A stretch of 5,344 nt of DNA, taken from contig DUTE01000403.1 of assembly GCA_012842235.1 (NCBI GenBank), positions 1 to 5,344 on the forward strand, written 5' to 3'. Origin of the DNA: Bacillota bacterium (GTDB lineage Bacteria > Bacillota > DTU065). Both the position numbers and the translations under genes were made by a program. Shown here piece by piece: positions 1-5,344 of this stretch. The notes beneath the pieces were generated by a model. It was given only the letters and a program-made list of their open reading frames with translations, ran no database searches and had not been told where the DNA came from. Positions within the stretch are counted from its first letter, which is position 1. Every line of letters starts with the position of its first letter.

Positions 1-1
1 A

Positions 2-805
2 GATATAATGATTCAACCTAATTCAATAGAGTATTTGATTAGGGCATTAGGAATAATTAAAGATGTAAATGTACCTTATTTGATTATTGGTGCAGGTTCA
101 AATCTATTAGTCAGAGATAAAGGAATAAGAGGTGTAGTAATTAAGATTGGTTCAGGATTTGACGAAATAAATGTAACTGATCAAACACTAACTGCTGGAT
201 CTGGGGCTACACTTACTAAAATAGCTCGTACAGCACAAAAATTTGGGCTTAAAGGATTAGAGTTTGCCGTGGGAATTCCTGGTACTGTAGGTGGTGCACT
301 AGTTATGAATGCAGGTGCCTACGGTGGAGAGATAAGCCAGGTACTTCAAACAGCAACTGTTTTAACGAAAGATGGTCAAATTAAAACACTAGAAAACAAA
401 GATCTACATTTTGGCTATAGACATTCACGGTTTTTAGAAGAAAAGTTGATTGCTCTTTCGGCAACGTTTCTTTTAGAAAAAGAAGATAAAGAGATAATAC
501 TTAATCACATGAGAGAACTTACAGAAAAGAGAAGATCAAAACAGCCGATCCATATGCCATGTGCTGGTTCAGTATTTAGACGTCCACCAGATTGTTACGT
601 AGGACCTATGGTGGAAAACGCAGGACTAAAAGGATACAGAATCGGTGGAGCGGAAGTATCTACTAAGCACGCAGGTTTTATAGTTAATGTAGGCGGAGCT
701 ACCTGCAAAGATGTACTTGATTTAATTAATTTTATCCAAGAGACGATTAAAAATAAGTATGGTGTCTCGTTAGAGCCAGAGATAAAGGTTGTTGGAGAGG
801 TATAA
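2..805 (+). CDS. murB: UDP-N-acetylenolpyruvoylglucosamine reductase MurB, 5' partial
   Basis: Cytosolic FAD enzyme that uses NADPH to reduce UDP-GlcNAc-enolpyruvate to UDP-MurNAc, the second committed step of peptidoglycan precursor synthesis. Counting from the ATG at 8, the FAD-binding motif GAGSNLLVRD is at about 28-37, GIPGTVGGA at 89-97, MNAGAYGGE at 100-108, YRHSRF at 137-142, and the catalytic-serine motif CAGSVFRRP at 185-193 (Ser188 by family comparison). GLKGYRIGGAEV follows at 206-217, and the C-terminal LEPEIKVVG carries the catalytic-type Glu258. The YRxS form without the extra tyrosine loop fits the type II MurB typical of Gram-positives. The frame is open to base 2, and the preceding codons give Asp-Ile, which aligns with the family's ADI segment. 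The ATG at 8 is therefore an internal Met, and about 35 N-terminal residues lie outside the window. Ends with TAA; ktrB starts 21 bases later. Confidence 0.96.
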   Translation, partial: DIMIQPNSIEYLIRALGIIKDVNVPYLIIGAGSNLLVRDKGIRGVVIKIGSGFDEINVTDQTLTAGSGATLTKIARTAQKFGLKGLEFAVGIPGTVGGALVMNAGAYGGEISQVLQTATVLTKDGQIKTLENKDLHFGYRHSRFLEEKLIALSATFLLEKEDKEIILNHMRELTEKRRSKQPIHMPCAGSVFRRPPDCYVGPMVENAGLKGYRIGGAEVSTKHAGFIVNVGGATCKDVLDLINFIQETIKNKYGVSLEPEIKVVGEV

Positions 806-812
806 GTTACAA

Positions 813-819
813 AGAGGTG
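813..819 (+). promoter_or_regulatory. Ribosome binding site of ktrB
   Basis: AGAGGTG ends 7 bases before a TTG at 827. It decides the start in favour of this TTG over the ATG at 848 (codon 8), which has no comparable purine-rich site at the right distance. Confidence 0.75.
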
Positions 820-826
820 TACTGTT

Positions 827-2158
827 TTGAAAATCACCATACGGAAAATGCATCCAGCGCAAGTTTTAGCCGTTGGTTATTTGGTAGTTATTTTAGTGGG
901 GACTATTCTTTTACATCTGCCTATTGCTACAAATAATCCAGGGAGCCTTCCTTGGTTAGATTGTCTATTTACAGCAACTTCAGCAACAGCTGTTACAGGA
1001 TTAATTGTTGTTAACACTAGTAGTGCCTTTACTAGTTTTGGCCAGGTAGTGATTATGTTACTAATTCAGTTTGGTGGTCTTGGTCTTATGACCATGTCTA
1101 CTCTTTTAGCTTTAGTAATAGGCAGACGCATTGGTCTTCAAGAAAGAGTTGTTATGCAAAAAGAGCTAGGCCAGTTTCAACTTTCAGGTTTAGTAAAAGT
1201 GGTAAAAAGAGTACTTCTAATTACAGCTATTATAGAAGGACTAGGTGTGGTGATTCTTTTTTTAAGATGGCAACCACTTTTGGGTGCTAAAAAAGCCTTA
1301 TACTATGCTGTATTTCACTCAGTTTCAGCTTTTTGTAATGCTGGGTTTGATCTTTTTGGCAATAGTATGCAAAACTTTAGTCAGGATTTTATTACCTTAT
1401 TTACCATATCTTCCCTGCTTATTTTGGGAGGCTTAGGTTTTGGGGTTGTAACAGATCTATTTCATTTACCTAAAAACAAAAGATTGACATTTCATAGCCG
1501 TATGGTATTAAGAGTATCATTAATATTGCTCGTTTTAGGTTGGGCGTTTGTTTTTTTTACAGAATATTCCAACCCAGAGACACTAGGAGAGCTTAGTTTT
1601 GGGGGCAAAGTGCTTTCAGCCTATTTTACTAGTGCTACTACAAGAACAGCAGGTTTTGAATCGCTACCAACTGGCTCGTTAAGAACACCTACACTTTTTT
1701 TTGCGATAGTTTTGATGTTTATCGGTGCTTCCCCTGCTTCAACAGGAGGAGGAATAAAAACAACAACTTTTGGTGTGGTTGTTGTTACTGTTTTTAGTAT
1801 AATAAGAGGGAAGGGCGAAACAGAGGTCTTTCAAAGACGGGTAGCTAAAGAAACAATTATCGATGCTTTATGTATTATTACTTTAGCTATGATGTTAGTT
1901 TTTTTAGATACAATTGTGCTTAGCTTTTTAGAAACAGACAAAGAGTTTTTAGACTTGTTTTTTGAAACAGTCTCAGCTTTTGGTACTGTTGGTCTTTCTA
2001 CAGGGATTACCCCTGATTTAAGTACAATCTCCAAAATTATGCTTATTTTGACTATGTATGCAGGACGGGTAGGCCCAATGACAGTACTTGTTGCTTTAAG
2101 TAAGAAGAGGAAGACACAAAATTTCCGTTATCCAGAAGAAAAGATACTAGTAGGCTAG
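827..2158 (+). CDS. ktrB: TrkH/KtrB-family potassium uptake membrane subunit
   Basis: Ion-conducting subunit of a Ktr/Trk potassium uptake system in the cytoplasmic membrane. The 443 residues match KtrB length, close to B. subtilis KtrB, and the protein is hydrophobic throughout with four M1-P-M2 repeats. The four filter loops are visible, each with its glycine: TSATAVTGL (Gly58), SAFCNAGF (Gly173), SATTRTAGF (Gly276) and SAFGTVGL (Gly389). The intramembrane gating loop of the third repeat is seen as ASPASTGGGIKTT (301-313). The conserved arginine of the last M2 helix is Arg414 in AGRVGPMT. Start is TTG behind AGAGGTG. The gene follows murB at 21 bases, so shared transcription is likely. The regulatory partner KtrA/TrkA (an RCK, NAD-binding protein) is not downstream and must be elsewhere if present. 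KtrB is favoured over TrkH by size; transport of another cation cannot be excluded from sequence alone. Confidence 0.93.
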   Translation: MKITIRKMHPAQVLAVGYLVVILVGTILLHLPIATNNPGSLPWLDCLFTATSATAVTGLIVVNTSSAFTSFGQVVIMLLIQFGGLGLMTMSTLLALVIGRRIGLQERVVMQKELGQFQLSGLVKVVKRVLLITAIIEGLGVVILFLRWQPLLGAKKALYYAVFHSVSAFCNAGFDLFGNSMQNFSQDFITLFTISSLLILGGLGFGVVTDLFHLPKNKRLTFHSRMVLRVSLILLVLGWAFVFFTEYSNPETLGELSFGGKVLSAYFTSATTRTAGFESLPTGSLRTPTLFFAIVLMFIGASPASTGGGIKTTTFGVVVVTVFSIIRGKGETEVFQRRVAKETIIDALCIITLAMMLVFLDTIVLSFLETDKEFLDLFFETVSAFGTVGLSTGITPDLSTISKIMLILTMYAGRVGPMTVLVALSKKRKTQNFRYPEEKILVG

Positions 2159-2178
2159 GGCCAAATCTAGGTGTAGAT

Positions 2179-2217
2179 GCATAAAGTATTCTCATGACAG
2201 GGAGGAATACTTTGTGC
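2179..2217 (+). promoter_or_regulatory. Hairpin enclosing the RBS and start codon of the glutaredoxin-like gene
   Basis: Bases 2179-2191 pair with 2205-2217: 13 pairs, all Watson-Crick except one T-G wobble at 2182/2214, around a 13-base loop (2192-2204). The core AAAGTATTC / GAATACTTT is a perfect 9-bp inverted repeat. The Shine-Dalgarno core GGAGGA (2201-2206) lies mostly in the loop. The GTG start codon (2214-2216) lies in the stem. There is no T-run after it, so it is not an intrinsic terminator. Seen directly: the pairing. Inferred: it may limit or regulate translation. A smaller 5-bp hairpin (2165-2169 with 2174-2178) abuts it. Confidence 0.6.
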
Positions 2218-2450
2218 TAATCTTATACTGTGCACCTTGGTGCCCCAAATGTCTATGGGTAGAGGACAACCTGAGAAGTTTACGTATAGAGTTTCAATAT
2301 ATTCGCGTAGAAAGAGAGCCTAAAAATCGCAAGAACTTATTTAAAGATACAGGACAAAAAGGTATACCTGCATTAGTCGATGGTGATAAGGTTTTTTTAG
2401 ATGAATGGGATATAGTAAAATATGCCAAGGAAGTTGCCGGCCGCACTTAA
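2214..2450 (+). CDS. Glutaredoxin-like thiol-disulfide oxidoreductase, 78 aa
   Basis: Small thioredoxin-fold protein predicted to carry out dithiol-disulfide exchange in the cytosol; there is no signal peptide or membrane segment. The redox motif is Trp9-Cys10-Pro-Lys-Cys13 at the end of the first strand. An extra Cys6 precedes it. The cis-proline loop typical of the fold is GIPAL (50-54, Pro52). The C-terminal FLDEWDIVKYAKE (61-73) fits the last helix that follows the GD turn in glutaredoxins. Length fits minimal glutaredoxin/NrdH-like proteins. The start is GTG with GGAGGA 7 bases upstream; an earlier start would add residues before the first strand and has no start codon nearby. It lies 55 bases after ktrB. 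The substrate is unknown; the WCPKC motif does not by itself separate NrdH-like reductants from other glutaredoxin-like proteins. Confidence 0.85.
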   Translation: MLILYCAPWCPKCLWVEDNLRSLRIEFQYIRVEREPKNRKNLFKDTGQKGIPALVDGDKVFLDEWDIVKYAKEVAGRT

Positions 2451-2458
2451 TACTACTT

Positions 2459-2481
2459 GCCTGGCAGGTTATCTGCCAGGC
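2459..2481 (+). terminator. GC-rich hairpin after the glutaredoxin-like gene, possible terminator
   Basis: A perfect 9-bp stem, GCCTGGCAG (2459-2467) with CTGCCAGGC (2473-2481), has a 5-base loop and starts 8 bases after the stop codon. Position and stability suit a transcript end or an RNA-stabilising 3' hairpin. No T-run follows directly; the nearest T-rich stretch is about 2499-2509. It is therefore not a canonical intrinsic terminator. Confidence 0.45.
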
Positions 2482-2506
2482 TAAGGCTCTATAGTAGGGT
2501 TTGTTT

Positions 2507-2556
2507 CTTAGGCTTAAACTTAAGACATGCCTAAGCCCTAGGGCAGCCCTTAGGGC
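2507..2556 (+). repeat. Overlapping inverted repeats in the intergenic region ahead of mreB
   Basis: Two potential hairpins share a base. CTTAGGC (2507-2513) pairs with GCCTAAG (2529-2535) across a 15-base loop. GCCCTAGGGC (2535-2544) can fold with GCCCTTAGGGC (2546-2556) into a tight stem with one bulged base. The block lies upstream of the proposed mreB promoter, so it is more likely in the 3' tail of the upstream transcript, or a DNA-level site, than in the mreB leader. No T-run follows. Function unknown. Confidence 0.45.
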
Positions 2557-2560
2557 AAAA

Positions 2561-2588
2561 TTGCGGTCAGACCTATTTTAAGTATAAT
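2561..2588 (+). promoter_or_regulatory. Probable sigma-A type promoter for mreB
   Basis: A perfect -10 box TATAAT is at 2583-2588, with a weak -35 candidate TTGCGG at 2561-2566 and a 16-base spacer. Transcription would begin near 2595. That leaves a leader of roughly 23 bases to the TTG at 2618, or about 56 bases to the GTG at 2651. It is the best promoter-like sequence in the window and fits the break after the glutaredoxin-like gene. Confidence 0.6.
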
Positions 2589-2617
2589 TTGAACTCTAGT
2601 CCATTGGGGGACTTATT

Positions 2618-3673
2618 TTGGAAAAGAAGAGGGAGGGAAGGCACATTGCTGTGCCAAGTCTTATGAGATTTGGAAGAGACATCGGCATAGATCTGGGTAC
2701 CGCTAATACACTGGTCTGCCGCAAAGGTGAGGTTATTCTCAATGAACCGTCAGTTGTTGCAATAAGAAAAGATACCAAAGAGATACTTGCTGTAGGTAAT
2801 GAAGCTAAAGCAATGATCGGAAGAACTCCTGGGGATATTATTGCTATTCAGCCTCTTCAAGATGGTGTTATTGCCGATTATGAAGTTACAGAAAAGATGC
2901 TTAATTATTATATTAGAAAGTGTGTTAAGCCTTCTTTATTTAAGCCTCGTTTAGTTGTCGGTATTCCTCGGGGTGCTACCTCAGTTGAGAGACGTGCAGT
3001 AGAAGAGGCCGCTTTCAAAGCAGGGGCAAGAGAAGTTTATTTAGTAGAAGAGCCTATGGCAGCAGCTATCGGTGCAGGGATTCCTGTTGAGGAGCCAACT
3101 GGGCATATGGTAGTAGATATTGGTGGTGGCACAACAGAGATCGCTGTAACGTCTTTAGGTGGCATTGTTGCAGGCCGTTCTATTAGAGTTGCTGGCAATG
3201 CTATGGATAAAGCTATTATTATGTATTTAAGAAGGACATACAGCATTGTTATTGGCGAAAGAAGTGCTGAAGATATTAAAATGAAAATCGGTTGTGCATT
3301 TCCAGAGATAGAAGAAGAGATGGAAGTAAGAGGTAGAAATCTTGTTACAGGATTGCCAGTAAATCTCATTGTTCACACAAGAGAGATCCATGAGGCCATA
3401 AGTGAGCCTCTAGCAGAGATTGTTCGGGCAGTTCGTTCCACCTTAGAAGAGACTAAACCTGAAGTTGCCTCAGATATCTACGAAAATGGTGTTATCCTTA
3501 CTGGTGGAGGAGCCCTTATAAAGAACATAGATAAGCTATTAAAACACGAGACTAATCTGCCGGTTTTTATTGCTGAAGATCCGCTTTTTTCAGTAGCAAA
3601 AGGTACTGCTTTAGTGCTTGAGCATAGAGAGATTTTAAAAAATCTTAAGTCTCGTAAATCGACAAGACGCTAA
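2618..3673 (+). CDS. mreB: Rod shape-determining actin homologue MreB
   Basis: Bacterial actin that polymerises on ATP at the inner face of the membrane and guides cell-wall elongation. Visible parts, in 351-residue numbering, are phosphate-1 DIGIDLGTANT (21-31), LNEPSVVA (41-48) and GVIADYEVTEKML (83-95). The hydrophobic membrane-insertion loop Leu107-Phe108 precedes KPR. Then come EEPMAAAIGAG (144-154), phosphate-2 VDIGGGTTE (166-174), GERSAEDIKMKIG (213-225), RGRNLVTGLP (238-247) and the adenosine motif LTGGGALIKN (294-303). Full length for the family. Odd points: the usually conserved GDEMD-type motif reads GNAMD (193-197), and the C-terminus is basic. No mreC/mreD follows; an intrinsic terminator does. 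The start is uncertain. TTG 2618 has GGGGGA 6 bases upstream. GTG 2651 has a stronger purine-rich site (2630-2641) and gives the more usual 340-residue length. ATG 2663 gives the classic MreB N-terminus but has no binding site. By context it could be an Mbl-type paralogue. Confidence 0.95.
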   Translation: MEKKREGRHIAVPSLMRFGRDIGIDLGTANTLVCRKGEVILNEPSVVAIRKDTKEILAVGNEAKAMIGRTPGDIIAIQPLQDGVIADYEVTEKMLNYYIRKCVKPSLFKPRLVVGIPRGATSVERRAVEEAAFKAGAREVYLVEEPMAAAIGAGIPVEEPTGHMVVDIGGGTTEIAVTSLGGIVAGRSIRVAGNAMDKAIIMYLRRTYSIVIGERSAEDIKMKIGCAFPEIEEEMEVRGRNLVTGLPVNLIVHTREIHEAISEPLAEIVRAVRSTLEETKPEVASDIYENGVILTGGGALIKNIDKLLKHETNLPVFIAEDPLFSVAKGTALVLEHREILKNLKSRKSTRR

Positions 3674-3697
3674 GGAGCCTTTAGTGGCTCCTTTTTT
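3672..3697 (+). terminator. Intrinsic terminator of mreB
   Basis: AAGGAGCC (3672-3679) pairs with GGCTCCTT (3686-3693) in an 8-bp stem with a 6-base loop, followed by a run of six T (3692-3697). The first two A of the stem are the last two bases of the mreB stop codon. It separates mreB from tex, so tex depends on read-through or on an unseen promoter; only 22 bases lie between the T-run and the tex start. Confidence 0.88.
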
Positions 3698-3706
3698 CAG
3701 AAGAAT

Positions 3707-3713
3707 AGGAGGT
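3707..3713 (+). promoter_or_regulatory. Ribosome binding site fixing the tex start
   Basis: AGGAGGT sits 6 bases before TTG 3720. The protein then begins M-DIIGLVASEL, matching the usual Tex N-terminus MDII. The upstream in-frame GTG at 3684 lies in the loop of the mreB terminator and has no binding site of its own. Confidence 0.9.
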
Positions 3714-3719
3714 TTAAAA

Positions 3720-5266
3720 TTGGATATTATTGGCTTAGTTGCATCTGAACTTAAGATAAAAAAAGAACAGGTAGAAGCGACAGTGAGCCTACTTGATGAA
3801 GGAGCAACAATACCTTTTATAGCTCGCTATCGTAAAGAAAAAACAGGTTCTTTAGATGAAACCTACATTAGAGATATCTCTGAGAGAGTTGGTTATCTAA
3901 GAACACTTGAGGCAAGAAAAGAAGAGGTCATTAGATTAATCGGTGACAAATTGACCCCAGAGATTGAAGCAAATATTAAAGAGGCTACTACCTTACAAGC
4001 AGTAGAAGATATCTACCTGCCATTTAGGCCCAAAAGACGAACAAGGGCAACTATTGCAAGAGAAAAAGGACTTGAACCACTTGCCAATATTATTTTAGAA
4101 CAGATGGAAGATCCACTAAATCATGTAGAAGAGTTTTTGTCTGAGGAAGTTGAGACGATAGATGATGCTCTAGGCGGGGCTAGAGATATTGTGGCAGAGA
4201 TTGTCAGCGAAGATTTCAAAACAAGAGAATGGATGCGCAGAATTACTAGAAGAAGTGCAGAATTAGAAGTTAATGTAGTTGAAAAAAAGAAGAATCTTCC
4301 TGAGGCCAAAACATACCAAAACTATTTTGAGTTTAAGATACCACTGAAAAATGTCGCTCCTCACCAAGTATTAGCTATTAACCGAGGTGAAAAAGAAGAA
4401 TTCCTTACGGTGAAGATTACAGTTGATAGCAATAGCCTCATCCAATCCCTCAAGGCACTTTGGTTGAAAACAGATGCACCCCATACAGAACAGCTAGAAT
4501 TGGCTCTAGCAGACTGTTACACAAGACTTCTTGCTCCAGCTATAGAAAGAGATCTCCGGCGAGAAATGACTGAAGGCGGAGATAAGCAGGCCATTAGTGT
4601 CTTTCAAGAAAATCTACGCCATCTGCTGTTGCAGTCTCCTGTTAGAGGTAAAGTAGTTCTCGGCTTAGACCCTGGCTATAGAACAGGGACAAAGGTTGCT
4701 GTTGTTGGTTCTTTAGGTGATCTTTTGGCTACAGATACAATTTATCCTCATCAACCTCAAAATAGATGGGACGAATCAAAGGCTAAGTTAATCGAGCTGA
4801 TAAAGGAATATAAGGTCGATCTAATTACCATTGGTAATGGTACTGCATCAAGAGAAACAGAGGCTTTAGCAAGTGAGATTGCTCAAGAAACAGATGTAGC
4901 TTTTGCAATTGTTAGTGAAGCAGGGGCTTCAGTTTACTCAGCTTCTGAGATCGCCAAAGAAGAATTCCCTGATCTTGATGTCTCTCTAAGAGGAGCTATC
5001 TCTATTGCCAGAAGAATCCAAGATCCTCTATCAGAGCTAGTTAAAATCGATCCAAAGAGTATAGGAGTTGGCCAATACCAACATGATGTAAACCAAAAAG
5101 AGCTTTCAGAAGCTTTAGATTATGTAGTAGAATCGGCAGTTAACCATGTAGGTGTTGAGTTAAATACAGCTTCTTGGTCACTTTTGCAGTATGTAAGTGG
5201 CATTAATAAAACTATAGCTCAAAGGATTGTTGCCTATACTCGAACGGAAGGGCCCATTTTCTTGTC
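3720..5266 (+). CDS. tex: Tex-family RNA-binding transcription accessory protein, 3' truncated
   Basis: Conserved cytosolic nucleic-acid-binding protein linked to transcription; family members bind RNA through a C-terminal S1 domain. In TTG-start numbering, the N-terminal helical region has EGATIPFIARYRKEKTG at 27-43 and EDIYLPFRPKRRT at 96-108. The YqgF/RNase H-like domain starts with GLDPGYRTGTKVAVV (315-329), then IGNGTASRETE (371-381) and SEAGASVYSAS (399-409). GVGQYQHDVNQ (449-459) and the helix-hairpin-helix segment LLQYVSGINKTIAQRIVAY (488-506) follow. Tex is usually over 700 residues. Here only about 515 are genuine, and the rest of the HhH region and the S1 domain are missing. From 5267 the sequence is a reverse-complement copy of the gene's own 5161-5238. 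The frame stays open by chance to a TGA at 5325-5327, adding about 20 meaningless residues. The truncation is probably technical, not a pseudogene. Confidence 0.93.
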
Positions 5267-5344
5267 TATAGGCAACAATCCTTTGAGCTATAGTTTTATT
5301 AATGCCACTTACATACTGCAAAAGTGACCAAGAAGCTGTATTTA
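5161..5344. repeat. Perfect 78-bp inverted repeat, probable fold-back chimera at the contig end
   Basis: Arm 5161-5238 and arm 5267-5344 are exact reverse complements over 78 bases, with a 28-base unpaired spacer (5239-5266). The left arm is authentic tex coding sequence (conserved Tex residues in frame). The right arm encodes nothing recognisable in the same frame and ends exactly at the window edge. Absence of any mismatch and the destruction of a conserved gene favour an amplification or assembly artefact over a biological palindrome. Confidence 0.93.

Noticed and set aside
8..10. ATG at 8 as the true murB start
   Set aside because: The frame is open upstream, the preceding codons match the family, and about 35 conserved N-terminal residues would be missing.
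595..840. Minus-strand open frames such as 595-840, 1831-2034, 2596-2778, 3037-3369 and 4121-4309
   Set aside because: Each lies wholly or mostly opposite a well-supported conserved gene, encodes no recognisable domain and has no credible start context.
2459..2481. Confident call of an intrinsic terminator after the glutaredoxin-like gene
   Set aside because: The stem is strong but is followed by TAAGG rather than a T-run; kept only as a possible terminator.
2561..2617. Riboswitch or T-box leader for mreB
   Set aside because: The proposed transcript leader is only about 23-56 bases, too short for these elements, and no known motif was seen.
3684..3719. GTG at 3684 as the start of tex, adding 12 N-terminal residues
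   Set aside because: It lies in the loop of the mreB terminator and has no binding site of its own, whereas TTG 3720 has AGGAGGT at 6 bases and matches the family N-terminus.
5161..5344. Terminal inverted repeats of an insertion sequence, or a tex terminator
   Set aside because: The 28-base spacer cannot hold a transposase, and the arms consist of tex coding sequence copied exactly, which is not how transposon ends or terminators look.
1..5344. CRISPR array, tRNA/rRNA, phage or defence genes
   Set aside because: No spaced direct repeats, no cloverleaf-like segment and no such proteins were seen; coding density is filled by housekeeping genes.

Overview
The window looks like chromosomal DNA from a low-GC Gram-positive (Firmicutes/Clostridia-like) bacterium. 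The reasons are the AT-rich coding, strong AGGAGG-type ribosome binding sites, frequent TTG/GTG starts, a Gram-positive-type MurB, a KtrB-type potassium channel subunit and an MreB. This placement is an inference; there is no rRNA or other marker to fix the genus. All genes read on the + strand.

Layout: (1) 2-805, murB, entered after its first ~35 codons. (2) 827-2158, ktrB/trkH-family potassium uptake subunit, 21 bases behind murB and probably co-transcribed. (3) 2214-2450, a 78-residue glutaredoxin-like protein, whose ribosome binding site and GTG start lie in a strong hairpin (2179-2217). (4) 2451-2617, an intergenic region with several GC-rich inverted repeats, then a good promoter (TATAAT at 2583-2588). 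(5) 2618-3673, an MreB actin-like cell-shape gene without mreC/mreD next to it, ending in a textbook intrinsic terminator (3672-3697). (6) 3720 onward, tex, a conserved RNA-binding transcription accessory protein, entered by a TTG start behind a perfect AGGAGGT.

The right end is not normal sequence. Bases 5267-5344 are an exact reverse complement of 5161-5238 (78 of 78 bases, 28-base spacer), and the second copy runs to the last base. The first copy encodes conserved Tex residues in frame; the second encodes nothing sensible. This is best read as a fold-back chimera at a contig end, as produced by multiple displacement amplification or by assembly, so the apparent tex stop at 5325-5327 is not real.

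Functionally the genes are housekeeping: peptidoglycan precursor synthesis (MurB) and its spatial control (MreB), potassium homeostasis (KtrB), thiol redox (glutaredoxin-like) and RNA/transcription (Tex). I found no mobile element, CRISPR array, RNA gene or defence system, and no convincing new multi-gene system. The items most worth checking are the fold-back, the hairpin over the glutaredoxin start, and the structured region ahead of mreB.
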